A DNA stretch of 64,000 nt from CP2-2F sp034436355. GTDB taxonomy: Bacteria > Chloroflexota > Anaerolineae > Aggregatilineales > UBA2796. The notes under the pieces were generated by a model. It was not told the origin of the DNA. It did not search any database and saw only the letters and a program-made list of their open reading frames with translations. Location of the stretch: the NCBI GenBank assembly GCA_034436355.1, contig DAOTVQ010000025.1, positions 1-64,000 on the forward strand, given 5' to 3'. This document shows, piece after piece, positions 53,240-62,334 of the stretch (positions are counted from its first letter, which is position 1; each line of letters opens with the position of its first letter). Made by a program: the position numbers and the translations under genes.

Positions 53240-53687
53240 ATCCATGAATGCTCAAGACCTATTGAAAGAATATCCCGTTGTCATCCCTATTTCGGTGGCG
53301 TGGGGCGAGATGGATGCCTTCGGGCATGTCAATAACATTATCTATTTCCGCTATTTCGAGAGCGCACGGCTTGCCTATTTCGAGCGTATTCAGATGCTTG
53401 CCTATATGCAAGAAGTCGGCGTCGGTCCGATTGTAGCGTCCCTGCAATGCCGTTTCCGTGCGCCACTTACCTACCCTGATACGCTCTCGGTTGGCACACG
53501 CGCCCACAGCCTAGAGGCTGACCGCTTCATGATGGATTACTGTGTTGTCAGCCACAAGCTGGGGAAAGTCGCCGCTGAAGGCAGCGGACTGGTCGTGATG
53601 TACGATTACAAAGCACTCACCAAAGCACCCATGCCCGATCTGCTGCGCGAACGCATCAACGCGCTGCAAAATGAAGGCAGCTTGTAG
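53232..53687 (+). CDS. Hotdog acyl-CoA thioesterase
   Basis: The 151-residue 4HBT-type thioesterase has the active-site motif VAWGEMDAFGHVNNIIYFRYFE (key WGEMDAFGHVNN, near 24-35), followed by RYFESARLAYFE. This is the FcbC/YbgC pattern, in which Asp and neighbouring residues hydrolyse acyl-CoA. The substrate is unknown. The start at 53232 lies inside the preceding aminotransferase gene; a second ATG at 53244 is possible. It is the last gene of the gatA cluster and converges on DUF554. Confidence 0.88.
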   Translation: MGKSMNAQDLLKEYPVVIPISVAWGEMDAFGHVNNIIYFRYFESARLAYFERIQMLAYMQEVGVGPIVASLQCRFRAPLTYPDTLSVGTRAHSLEADRFMMDYCVVSHKLGKVAAEGSGLVVMYDYKALTKAPMPDLLRERINALQNEGSL

Positions 53688-53718
53688 CGATCCAGAGATC
53701 ACACGCCATCCACACGGC

Positions 53719-54483
53719 TTAGGGATAGAGCCTAATACCAAGCAGTGTTACGCCAATCACCATCAGCGGTGCGATGATCAGGGCAGGCAGCATGTTGGCG
53801 ATACGCGGTTGCTTAATCTCTAGGAGAATGAGCGAAAGCCCCATCAGAATTAAACCGCCGGTGGCGGTCAGTTCGCGGATAATAGGCGCATCTGCGCCGA
53901 GTGTTGCGCCAGCAACGCCTGCCAAACCCATGCCGACGAGGGCAAAACTGCCCTGAATGATAAAAATGGGCAGTGCGCTGAAAGCGACACCAATGCCAAG
54001 TGAGGCAGCAAAGGCAATTGAGGCGAAAAAGTCTAAGGTGGATTTAATCGCCAGCAGTTGAATATCGGCGGCGTTGATGCCGTTCTGAATTGCGCCTAGC
54101 ACTGCCAGCGGTCCGACGCCAAAGACGAGGCTTGCCGTCACAAAGCCGCTGATGAAGCGCAAGCGTGCCATCTGCCGCCCTTCAGCTTGCCCATCAGCAT
54201 GACCGTCCTGCCGCACGACGCGCTCTTGCAGCCAGCCGCCAAACGCCTTCAAACGCCCGTCCAGATCGAGCCATTCGCCAAGGATAGTCCCTGTGGCAAG
54301 GCTGAGCAACGGCACGAGGATGTTGCCGCTTTGCATGGCATTTTGCAGCCCCAACACCAACGTCACCAAGCCTAAGCCTGTCACAACGCTCTGTTGAATG
54401 TTGGTTGAGAAACGGCTGCCAATCAGGATGCCGATAGCGCTGCCCGCTAAAATGGTCAGGACGTTTAGAAGTGTGCCACTCAT
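53719..54483 (-). CDS. DUF554 membrane protein
   Basis: The 254-residue integral membrane protein has about seven helices and an N-terminal glycine-rich segment 'LAGSAIGILIGSRF' (near 12-25). The loop between helices holds 'ATGTILGEWLDLDGRLKAFG'-like residues (key GTILGEWLDLD), and a later 'FGVGPLAVLGAIQNG' is typical of DUF554 (YdfK-like). The function is unknown. It stands 140 bases downstream of the esterase pair on the same strand. Confidence 0.88.
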   Translation of the reverse strand: MSGTLLNVLTILAGSAIGILIGSRFSTNIQQSVVTGLGLVTLVLGLQNAMQSGNILVPLLSLATGTILGEWLDLDGRLKAFGGWLQERVVRQDGHADGQAEGRQMARLRFISGFVTASLVFGVGPLAVLGAIQNGINAADIQLLAIKSTLDFFASIAFAASLGIGVAFSALPIFIIQGSFALVGMGLAGVAGATLGADAPIIRELTATGGLILMGLSLILLEIKQPRIANMLPALIIAPLMVIGVTLLGIRLYP

Positions 54484-54623
54484 GGTGTGTGTATCTTGCT
54501 GCCGAGCTAGTGCGAATAATGCGCTGATTGTAGCCGAGTGTAGCGCGGTTGCGCCACCCGCCTAGCGACAGGCAGCAGCTATTCTCCAATGGATGCAGAG
54601 CGGGGCAACGCCTGCCCACCACC

Positions 54624-55253
54624 TCAGAGTTCAAAGCCTACGGCGCGCAGCCATTCTCGTGCAATCAGGGCGTGACCAGGACCGACAGGGTGAAACTGAT
54701 CATCTGACCACAGTTGCGGCACACTGACGCGCAGCACCTGCGCGAACGCCGCCTGCAAATCCACGTAGAGAGTCTTGAACTCAGCGGCAACTTGCGCCAT
54801 CAAAGCCGCGTAGACTTCCATTTGTCGGCGCATAGGTTGTTCAGCATCTGCCTCGATCATATAGGGCGAGAGCAGGATCACCCGTGTGCCGAATGCCTCT
54901 TGCACACGATGCACCAACAGGCGCAACGTTGCTTGGTACTCTACCGCGAAAACGGCAGTCGCTGGATCGCCGTGAAATTGGCGGTAGACATCGTTGATGC
55001 CAACCATCAGCGAAAGCCAATGCGGGCGCTCACTGACGGCATCTTTCTCATAGCGCGCCGCGATCTCACGCACAGTGTTGCCCGCAATGCCGCGGTTGAC
55101 AAAAGTCAAGTTAAGGTTGGGATAGCGCGCAATTAGCATATTTCGCACCATGCTGACGTAGCCATACCCATACGGCGGCGCCAGATCGCGCCTGCCAGCC
55201 TCTGTAATACTATCGCCGATGAACAAGATTTTCTGATTTGGCTCGATCAGCAT
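54624..55253 (-). CDS. SGNH/GDSL hydrolase
   Basis: The 209-residue hydrolase has block I ILFIGDSITEAGR (Ser near 16), the Gly motif RGIAGNTVRE, block III LMVGINDVYRQ (Asn near 87), and block V DQFHPVGPGHALIA (Asp and His near 185-189). No signal peptide is visible, so it is cytoplasmic. It follows the CE7-like esterase with 3 bases between the genes, suggesting joint deacetylation of plant-derived or envelope carbohydrate. The substrate is not established. Confidence 0.9.
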   Translation of the reverse strand: MLIEPNQKILFIGDSITEAGRRDLAPPYGYGYVSMVRNMLIARYPNLNLTFVNRGIAGNTVREIAARYEKDAVSERPHWLSLMVGINDVYRQFHGDPATAVFAVEYQATLRLLVHRVQEAFGTRVILLSPYMIEADAEQPMRRQMEVYAALMAQVAAEFKTLYVDLQAAFAQVLRVSVPQLWSDDQFHPVGPGHALIAREWLRAVGFEL

Positions 55254-55256
55254 GAG

Positions 55257-56228
55257 TTAGCCCCATAATTCGCGCAAATAGTGTAACTTCGCCAGCAGAT
55301 GGTGGGCGCCGCCGCCTTCGTGGTTGTTGAAAGGATACACGGCAATGCGCTTATGCCCAATATAATGATTATACGCGGCATAAACCGTTGAAGGTGGGCA
55401 AATATCATCCATCAAGCCAACTGAAAAGAAGGCGGGTATGCTTGCCCGTGCCGCAAAATTCATGCCGTCAAAATAGCTGAGCGTCTTATAAACCTGTTCC
55501 ACTTTATCGCGGTGCGTGGCTAAAAAGCCGCTGATCTCATTGTAGGGCGCTGTATCAATCAGGGTAGTGGCACGCCGAAAGTGGCACAGGAACGGCACAT
55601 CGGGCAGCACCGCAGCAAGGTCTGGCACAAGGGCGCTCACCGCAAGGCTGATGCCGCCGCCCTGACTGCCGCCCGTGGCAGCCACACGCGCCGCATCAAC
55701 GGCATCGTGGGCGCGGGCAGCTTCAATGGCGCGTGCCGCGTCGGTGAATAGGCGGCGGTAGTAATACGTCTTAGGGTCTAGGATGCCGCGTGTCATGAAG
55801 CCGGGCAAGTGTGGGTTGCTGCCGTGCGGCTCAGGGTCGGGTGTATCGCCAACGCGCCAACGGCTGCCTTGCCCGCGTGTATCCATCACCAAGTAGGCAA
55901 AGCCCGCGTTGGCAAAAGGCAGCCATTCCGTTGGGAAGCCGCGCCCGCCGCCATAGCCAATGTATTCGACCACACAAGGCAAGGGCTGCTCAACCCCTTT
56001 GGGCAGCATAAACCATGCCTTAATCGGCTGCCCATCAAAACCACTAAAGGTGACATCAAAAGTTTCCACAAGCCGCAAGCCGAAATCCACGGGCGTAAAC
56101 TGCGCGTCTAGCGGCACACGGCGCGCCATGCTGAGCGTTTCACGCCAAAAGGCGTCGAAATCTTCAGGTTCGCTGCGCGGCGGCAAGTAGGTTTCTAGTT
56201 GTTCAAGGGGCAGATCAAACAACGGCAT
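55257..56228 (-). CDS. Acetylxylan / cephalosporin-C deacetylase (CE7 type)
   Basis: The 323-residue alpha/beta hydrolase of the AXE1 family has the nucleophile elbow TGGSQGGG (Ser near 184), the Asp in SVGLMDDICPP (near 273) and the His in NNHEGGGAHH (near 303). The 'VMDTRGQGS' motif (near 116) is characteristic of CE7, and the length matches. CE7 enzymes remove acetyl groups from xylo-oligosaccharides and are usually cytoplasmic hexamers. No signal peptide is seen. It is followed at once by an SGNH hydrolase, likely one operon. Confidence 0.92.
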   Translation of the reverse strand: MPLFDLPLEQLETYLPPRSEPEDFDAFWRETLSMARRVPLDAQFTPVDFGLRLVETFDVTFSGFDGQPIKAWFMLPKGVEQPLPCVVEYIGYGGGRGFPTEWLPFANAGFAYLVMDTRGQGSRWRVGDTPDPEPHGSNPHLPGFMTRGILDPKTYYYRRLFTDAARAIEAARAHDAVDAARVAATGGSQGGGISLAVSALVPDLAAVLPDVPFLCHFRRATTLIDTAPYNEISGFLATHRDKVEQVYKTLSYFDGMNFAARASIPAFFSVGLMDDICPPSTVYAAYNHYIGHKRIAVYPFNNHEGGGAHHLLAKLHYLRELWG

Positions 56229-56445
56229 AGCAAACGTTTCCTTAGAAATGCATGGCAGGTGCAGCCTTTAACTATACCACGTCTGCCCATAGCAGGGTGC
56301 GGTCTTGCAAGGTTTTCGAGCCGATGATAGGCACAGGGGGCTGATTTTCGCCGCCCAAGCACCGCGGTGCTATCTCGCGCTGAAGCGCACAGGGCATGGA
56401 CAAACCAAAGACGGGTATGTCAGGCACACACCCTGCGCTAAGAAC

Positions 56446-56477
56446 CAGCAGGAGCGCTTAATTAAGCGCTCCTGCTG
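56446..56477 (-). terminator. 32-bp perfect palindrome after rpoB
   Basis: CAGCAGGAGCGCTTAA is followed at once by its exact complement TTAAGCGCTCCTGCTG, with no spacer. It ends 21 bases past the rpoB stop (read on the minus strand). It may work as a terminator hairpin with a few central bases unpaired. The rest of 56229-56445 shows only a short CACCGCGGTG palindrome (about 56360) and no gene. Confidence 0.6.
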
Positions 56478-56497
56478 ATGGATTTGATCGGGATAGG

Positions 56498-59400
56498 TTA
56501 GTTGCGGTCGAAGGCGGAGATACCCAGCAAGCCTGTAGTCACTTTTGCTTGCTGCTGGCGGGATTTATCCTCATCTTTGCCGAAGCGGATCACCTCGCCA
56601 GAGTCACCAATTGCCTCCACTGCCAAGCCTAGGCTTTGCAGTTCTTTGACCAGCACGCGGAAGCTAGCGGGTACGCCCGGCTCTTCGATCTCATCACCCT
56701 TGACGATTGCCTCGTAGGTCTTGACGCGCCCTTGCACATCGTCCGACTTGACGGTGAGCATCTCTTGCAGTGTGTAGGCAGCGCCATAGGCTTCCAGCGC
56801 CCACACTTCCATCTCACCAAAGCGCTGACCGCCAAACTGCGCCTTGCCACCGAGCGGCTGCTGCGTCACAAGGCTGTAGGGCCCTGTGGAGCGCGCATGA
56901 ACTTTATCCTCGACAAGGTGCGCCAGCTTTAGCATATGGATGATGCCAACCGTGACGGCGCGGTCAAAGGGCAAGCCGGTTTTACCATCGTAGAGCTTTT
57001 GCTTACCGTAGATCGGCACGGGCTCACCCGTGCGGATTGAGATACGGTTAGCGTATTCGCGGAGTGCCTCGCCGCTGAGGTGTTCAGGGGTTGGCTCGCC
57101 GCTCATGATCTGCGTCCACAACCGCAAGGTCGCCTCCACTGCGTTAGCATCGCGCCGATCACGCTCATCAAGACTACCGGCTTCCTCAGTTTGGAAGAGC
57201 AGGATATCATCAGGATTGTAGCCCTGTTCGCGCAGCCATTCACGCAACACAGCACGCCGTGCATAAAGTGGCTCTTCCGCCAGCAGATTGCTATCGTATT
57301 CTGGATTGTCTGCCAGCCACTGATCAATGTACATGCGGCGCACTTCGTTTTCATCGGCAAGCGATTCTGGATCATACTCCATCGGCTTGATCCATTCCCA
57401 CGCCCGTTCAGCAATTGTTTGCCAGGCGTAGTCCATCAGCCAAGCGCGCCCAAGTTCTGCTTCAATCTCAACTTCTTCCGCACCGTCAAACACAGGCGTC
57501 ACAGCGCGGAAACCAAGCCGATCTGCCGCCCAGCCTAGGTGCGTTTCAAGAATTTGCCCAATGTTCATACGACCCGGCACGCCCAACGGATTCAAGATGA
57601 TGTCCACTGGCGTGCCATCTTCAAGGTAGGGCATGTCTTCAATCGGCACAACCTTCGAGATAACGCCTTTGTTGCCGTGGCGCCCTGCCATTTTATCACC
57701 CTGAGTCAGCTTGCGGCGTTGTGCAACGCTCACGCGCACCATCTGCTCCACACCGGCAGGCAGATCGCGGTGTTCTTCGCGGTTGAAGATGCGCACATCC
57801 ACCACCTTGCCGCGCTCACCGTGTGGCAGCCGCAGGGAAGTATCCTTCACTTCGCGTGCCTTTTCGCCGAAGATGGCGCGCAACAGTTTTTCCTCTGGGC
57901 TAAGTTCTTTCTCGCCCTTTGGCGTGATCTTGCCGACCAAAATATCATTCGGACCGACTTCCGCGCCAATGCGGACAATGCCGTTTTCGTCAAGGTCTTT
58001 CAGCGCTTCCTCACCCACGTTGGGAATATCGTAGGTGATTTCTTCGGGTCCGAGTTTGGTATCCCGCGCTTCGACCTCGTGCTTTTCGATGTGGATTGAG
58101 GTGAAGCGATCATCCCGCAGCAGGCGCTCACTGATCAGCAGCGCGTCTTCATAATTGCCGCCTTCCCACGAAATGAAAGCGCACACCACATCATGCCCAA
58201 GCGCAAGGTTGCCATGCACTGTTGAGGAGCTATCGGCAATCACATCATTCGGCTTGACGCGCTGCCCTTTCTGCACAACAGGGCGCTGATCAATGCAGGT
58301 CGACTGGTTCGAGCGCGTATACTTACGCAGCTTATAGACGCGCTCTTTGCCATCTTCTTCGCGCACTACCACCTGATCGCCCTGCACACTGATCACTTCG
58401 CCCGCCTTTTGGCAGATCACAACCTGACCAGAGTCATAGGCTGCCTGATCTTCCATCCCAGTGCTGACAATCGGCACGTCTGGCATCAAGAGCGGCACTG
58501 CCTGACGCTGCATGTTCGATCCCATCAGGGCGCGCCCGGCGTCGTCATGTTCTAGGAAGGGAATCAGCGCGGCGGAAATGCCCACGATCTGGCGCGGTGC
58601 AACGTCCATGTAGTCAATGCGCGAAGGCATGGCATCTAGGAATTTTTGGTGCAGCCGACATGAAACACGCTCGTTCACAAACTGGTTGAGTTCGTCCAGC
58701 TTGGCATTTGCTTGTGCGATGGTGAAGCGGTCTTCCTCATCGGCAGAGAGATAGACCGTGTCATGTGTTACGAAAGGGCGAACTGGCACTTCTGTGATCT
58801 TTGCGGCACGCAGTTTCTTGATGACTGCGGCGTCAATGACGGTATCTTCCTCGATCAGCACATTGTCATCATCATCGGTGATGTCTTCGCGCAGGGTGCG
58901 CCCAAGCAAACGTTCATCATCAATCGAAAGCGTCTTTAGCACGCGGCGGTAGGGCGTCTCGATGAAGCCGAATTCGTTCACACGCGCATAGGTTGCCAAA
59001 CGCCCGATCAAGCCGATGTTCGGTCCTTCAGGCGTCTCGATTGGGCAAATGCGCCCATAGTGGCTGTGATGCACATCGCGCACGTCAAAGCCGGCGCGCT
59101 CACGGCGCAGACCGCCGGGTCCGAGTGCAGAGAGCGTGCGTTTGTGGGTCAGCTCTGCCAATGGGTTGGTCTGCTCCATGAATTGGCTAAGCTGGCTGCT
59201 GCCGAAGAACTCGCGGACGGCTGCCACGATTGGGCGAATGTTGATGAGTGTGATAGGCGTCACACGCTCCGAGTCACGGTGCAGCATACGCTCACGCACA
59301 ACGCGCTCCGTGCGGCGGAAACCAATCCGCAGTTTGTTCTGAATCAGCTCACCGACCGTCTTCACGCGGCGGTTACCGAGATGATCAATATCATCGGGCT

Positions 59401-60433
59401 TCACTTCGCCGTTGTTGATCTGAATCATGCGGCGGATGATCTGCACCAAGTCAAACTTGGTGATGGTGCGAACGCTGCGTGGGATGACATTATCAATGCC
59501 CAAGCGCTGATTCAGCTTGTAACGCCCTACGCGCTCCAAATCGTAGCGGCGCTGGTCAAAGAGTTGACTTTCAAGGTAGCCGCGTGCATTTTCCAGCGTG
59601 GCGGGGTCGCCAGGGCGCATTTTCTTATAGAATTCGAGCAGGGCAGCCTCTGCCAAAGTGCGGTGTTCGCGCAAATCCCACTGGCTTTCGCCACGCAAGG
59701 TTGCTGCGATGAATTGATGATCGGGATCAGTATCCACATCGCTAAAGACTTCGAGCAGTTCCTCATCCGAGCCGATCTTGATCGGCGAAAGATCATCTTG
59801 CCCATCAGAGACGGCAGCCAAAGCGCGCAACAGCACCGAAACAGGCACGGTGCGCTTACGGTTAAATTTCACCATCAACTGATCGCTCTTGCGCGTCTCA
59901 AATTCCATCCATGCGCCACGATCTGGGATGATCTTGGCGCTGGACATCACGCGCCCGGTCGTGCGGTCTTCGGTCATATCAAAATAGACGCCGGGCGAGC
60001 GAATGAGCTGGCTGACAACGACGCGCTCAATGCCGTTGATGATGAACGTGCCGTTGCTGGTCATCAGTGGAAAGTCGCCCAAGAAAATATCATTGGTGAT
60101 GACTTCGCCGCCGGCTTCACGGTTGACGAGTGCCACACGCACATGCAGAGGTGCGGCATAGGTCAGGTCGAGTTCAAGGCACTCGTCCTCACCGTGTTTT
60201 GGCTCATCAAACCAATACTTCAAGCCCAAATCTTGCGATTCGGGCGTGTTGCTTGGAAAATAAAGTTTGAGATTGCCGTTGAAGTTTTCAATGGGGCTGA
60301 TCTCGGCGAACAGATCGCCCAAGCCTTCTTCACAAAACCAACGGAACGAGTTGAGTTGCACCTCGATCAAAGAGGGTAGGGCTTGCACATCGTATGTGCG
60401 TGCATAGTTCTTCGTGTTTAGGCGTCGCTGCAT
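56498..60433 (-). CDS. rpoB: DNA-directed RNA polymerase subunit beta
   Basis: The 1311-residue catalytic subunit carries the expected landmarks: the fork and rifampicin region with SQFMEQTNPLAELTHKRTLSALGPGG (key part SQFMEQTNPLAELTHKR near 418-434), then IGLIGRLATYARVNEFG, 'GDKMAGRHGNKGVIS' (key DKMAGRHGNKG) and, near the C-terminus, GGKAQFGGQRFGEMEVWALEAYG. ATG 60433 is chosen because GAGGAG lies 7 bases upstream. It has its own promoter and terminators on both sides. Neither rpoC nor rplJ/rplL is adjacent: the 3' neighbour is a carbohydrate esterase and the 5' neighbour a PPIase, which is unusual. Confidence 0.98.
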   Translation of the reverse strand: MQRRLNTKNYARTYDVQALPSLIEVQLNSFRWFCEEGLGDLFAEISPIENFNGNLKLYFPSNTPESQDLGLKYWFDEPKHGEDECLELDLTYAAPLHVRVALVNREAGGEVITNDIFLGDFPLMTSNGTFIINGIERVVVSQLIRSPGVYFDMTEDRTTGRVMSSAKIIPDRGAWMEFETRKSDQLMVKFNRKRTVPVSVLLRALAAVSDGQDDLSPIKIGSDEELLEVFSDVDTDPDHQFIAATLRGESQWDLREHRTLAEAALLEFYKKMRPGDPATLENARGYLESQLFDQRRYDLERVGRYKLNQRLGIDNVIPRSVRTITKFDLVQIIRRMIQINNGEVKPDDIDHLGNRRVKTVGELIQNKLRIGFRRTERVVRERMLHRDSERVTPITLINIRPIVAAVREFFGSSQLSQFMEQTNPLAELTHKRTLSALGPGGLRRERAGFDVRDVHHSHYGRICPIETPEGPNIGLIGRLATYARVNEFGFIETPYRRVLKTLSIDDERLLGRTLREDITDDDDNVLIEEDTVIDAAVIKKLRAAKITEVPVRPFVTHDTVYLSADEEDRFTIAQANAKLDELNQFVNERVSCRLHQKFLDAMPSRIDYMDVAPRQIVGISAALIPFLEHDDAGRALMGSNMQRQAVPLLMPDVPIVSTGMEDQAAYDSGQVVICQKAGEVISVQGDQVVVREEDGKERVYKLRKYTRSNQSTCIDQRPVVQKGQRVKPNDVIADSSSTVHGNLALGHDVVCAFISWEGGNYEDALLISERLLRDDRFTSIHIEKHEVEARDTKLGPEEITYDIPNVGEEALKDLDENGIVRIGAEVGPNDILVGKITPKGEKELSPEEKLLRAIFGEKAREVKDTSLRLPHGERGKVVDVRIFNREEHRDLPAGVEQMVRVSVAQRRKLTQGDKMAGRHGNKGVISKVVPIEDMPYLEDGTPVDIILNPLGVPGRMNIGQILETHLGWAADRLGFRAVTPVFDGAEEVEIEAELGRAWLMDYAWQTIAERAWEWIKPMEYDPESLADENEVRRMYIDQWLADNPEYDSNLLAEEPLYARRAVLREWLREQGYNPDDILLFQTEEAGSLDERDRRDANAVEATLRLWTQIMSGEPTPEHLSGEALREYANRISIRTGEPVPIYGKQKLYDGKTGLPFDRAVTVGIIHMLKLAHLVEDKVHARSTGPYSLVTQQPLGGKAQFGGQRFGEMEVWALEAYGAAYTLQEMLTVKSDDVQGRVKTYEAIVKGDEIEEPGVPASFRVLVKELQSLGLAVEAIGDSGEVIRFGKDEDKSRQQQAKVTTGLLGISAFDRN

Positions 60434-60519
60434 AACATCGCTCCTCACCACATGGGCTTACGACGGGCGTTTCGGGAACGAACTTTGAGTGGCACATGCT
60501 GGGGTCATAGTAAACTCCC

Positions 60520-60547
60520 ATTTTAGCACGTCTTGAACATTTGTCAA
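60520..60547 (-). promoter_or_regulatory. rpoB promoter
   Basis: Consensus TTGACA (60547-60542, minus strand) and TAAAAT (60525-60520) are separated by 16 bases, 87 bases before the rpoB start. It lies downstream of a hairpin that closes the preceding operon. Confidence 0.75.
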
Positions 60548-60577
60548 CCAACGATTTTGAGGGCAGCAAGATATTTA

Positions 60578-60601
60578 GGCGGGATAGTGTGTTATCCCGC
60601 C
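60578..60601 (-). terminator. Terminator of the rpsF-PPIase operon
   Basis: GGCGGGATA (60578-60586), a 6-base loop, and TATCCCGCC (60593-60601) form a perfect 9-bp stem between the PPIase stop and the rpoB promoter. It shows that rpoB is a separate unit. Confidence 0.6.
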
Positions 60602-60672
60602 AATCAGCGTCGTGTGGGTTGTTCTCCTTCCGCATGGGCTTTTCAGCGGAAAGATGTTGGGTGCAGAGCCGC

Positions 60673-61971
60673 CTACTGAATGCGCTCTGGCAAGCCTAAC
60701 TCTGTGAGCGTTGGCGTGGTTGGCAGCACATCAATCCACAGCGAAAAGGTTTGCGCGTTGCGTGCTGTGCGTTGCTCGGTCAGCCATTGTGAGAAGGCGC
60801 GCAACTGCACCTGCTCTGCCTCTTGTGGCGTTAGCGCACGCATCTCCCGTGCTTGCACCTGGATGATGTGAAAGCCGAAGTTCGGCCCGTTGCTAGAAGT
60901 ATCAATCGGTCCGATGATCTCGCCAATTCGGGCGTTAAAAACAGCCTCTTCAAACTGCGGCACATACTGCCCGCGCCCCGCCCAGCCTAGCTCACCGCCC
61001 TGTGCGCCGCTGCCTGGGTCTTGGCTGAGTGCTGCCGCTAATGCCGCAAACGACTCGCCGTTTTGCAGAGCGCGCAGGACTTCCTCTGCCTCGGCTTGCG
61101 TTTTGACGAGGATATGACGCGCTTTCACTTGAAGTTCTTCTTCAGGTGGCGCGCCAACTACCGCCATCATCACCTTTTGGCGAATGGCATTCTCAGTGAA
61201 GATGCGCGTCAGCAGGGCTTCATCAGCGCCGATGGCGCGCTGTGCGGCTGCCACAAAATCGCGCTGTGTCTCTGCAAAGGTATTTGCCTGCTCAGTCGCA
61301 TTCGGGGTGGCGGTTGGAATGCCCGTCGGCAGCGGCGTGGCGGAGGGCGTCACAGTGATCGTCGGCTCTGTGGTTGGCGTTGGTGTGTTGGTCGGCGTTG
61401 GCGAGACAAAGGGTGTCAGGGTCAGGGTTGGTTCTGCGGTAGGCGTTGGTGTGCTGAAGGTTGGATCGTAGCCATAGAAACTGAAGCGCTGCTTATCTAT
61501 GTCCTCACTGCTCACCGTGATGCCGTTTTCACGGGCGTACTGCTGAATGATGAGTGTATCGAGCATCTGGTCCAGCACTTTGCGTCCCATTTGTGTGGGA
61601 ACTTGCAAATCACGGTACATCTCGGCGTAGGGGCCGAACTGCTGATTGGTGAGAAACTCGCGGGCGAACTGGCTCTGTGCAACGGGAACAAGCTCCAAGC
61701 CGGTCCGCCAGCGCTCGTAGCGCACGCGCTGCTGAAATTCGCCTACGCTCACACTTTCGCCACCCGCGCTGGCAACAGGCTGCGTTGGGACAACGACGCC
61801 TTCAATAAACAGCGCAGCACCCAAAATGACAGCAATCACTACGCCCAACACAATGGATACAACTAAGACTGCCCGATCAATCGCCCGTTCACGCTCAGAG
61901 CGTGAAGGGCGCACCCGCCCACTTTTGGGCGGCGTTGGAATGGCTGTCGTCTTGCTTTTACTTTTGGACAT
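60673..61971 (-). CDS. Membrane-anchored parvulin-type PPIase
   Basis: The 432-residue protein has a basic cytoplasmic N-terminus and one membrane helix (about 33-55). A SurA/PrsA-like chaperone part follows, interrupted by a Thr/Pro-rich insert (about 175-230). The PpiC rotamase domain (about 280-390) has VKARHILVKT, 'SQDPGSGAQGGELGW' and GFHIIQVQ. It assists folding of exported proteins outside the membrane. The Thr/Pro insert within the chaperone part is unusual for the family. It lies 30 bases downstream of rpsR, in the ribosomal operon. Confidence 0.92.
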   Translation of the reverse strand: MSKSKSKTTAIPTPPKSGRVRPSRSERERAIDRAVLVVSIVLGVVIAVILGAALFIEGVVVPTQPVASAGGESVSVGEFQQRVRYERWRTGLELVPVAQSQFAREFLTNQQFGPYAEMYRDLQVPTQMGRKVLDQMLDTLIIQQYARENGITVSSEDIDKQRFSFYGYDPTFSTPTPTAEPTLTLTPFVSPTPTNTPTPTTEPTITVTPSATPLPTGIPTATPNATEQANTFAETQRDFVAAAQRAIGADEALLTRIFTENAIRQKVMMAVVGAPPEEELQVKARHILVKTQAEAEEVLRALQNGESFAALAAALSQDPGSGAQGGELGWAGRGQYVPQFEEAVFNARIGEIIGPIDTSSNGPNFGFHIIQVQAREMRALTPQEAEQVQLRAFSQWLTEQRTARNAQTFSLWIDVLPTTPTLTELGLPERIQ

Positions 61972-62001
61972 GCACGTTCGCTCTTTCCGTGTGCGGCGCG
62001 G

Positions 62002-62301
62002 TTAATCGCGCGGGATTTCGCCCACGAAGGACAGCAGTGCCAGATGGCGAGCGCGTTTCACCGCAGTGGCAAGGCGGCGCTGATCGCGGGCGCACAAACC
62101 TGTCTGACGGCGTGGGCGAATCTTGCCGCGATCCGAAAGGAAACGCCGCAGAAGGTCAATGTCCTTGTAGAGTTCGACAGAGGTCTGCTCCAGGCGCATG
62201 TTAAAGACACGACGGCGCACGCCGCCGCGACCGCGAGGCTCAGGCGAACCTGACCCCGACTCTTCGATTTCCTCAATGATGTGGTTATCTTGATCGCTCA
62301 T
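62002..62301 (-). CDS. rpsR: 30S ribosomal protein S18
   Basis: The 99-residue protein has an acidic N-terminal extension (about 1-30), then the basic S18 core with 'LEQTSVELYKDIDLLRRFLSDRGKIRPRRQTGLCARDQRRLATAVKRARHLALL' (key RRQTGLCARDQRRLA near 65-79). It binds S6 on the 30S platform. The order rpsF-ssb-rpsR is the common bacterial one; rplI, often next, is absent here. Confidence 0.96.
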   Translation of the reverse strand: MSDQDNHIIEEIEESGSGSPEPRGRGGVRRRVFNMRLEQTSVELYKDIDLLRRFLSDRGKIRPRRQTGLCARDQRRLATAVKRARHLALLSFVGEIPRD

Positions 62302-62334
62302 GGTTTGTTGTTCCTGTTTTCGTATGGCTACGCA

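Noticed and set aside
59060..60379. 439-codon plus-strand frame opposite rpoB
   Set aside because: It is antisense to a highly conserved part of rpoB and shows no recognisable motif; it arises from codon bias.
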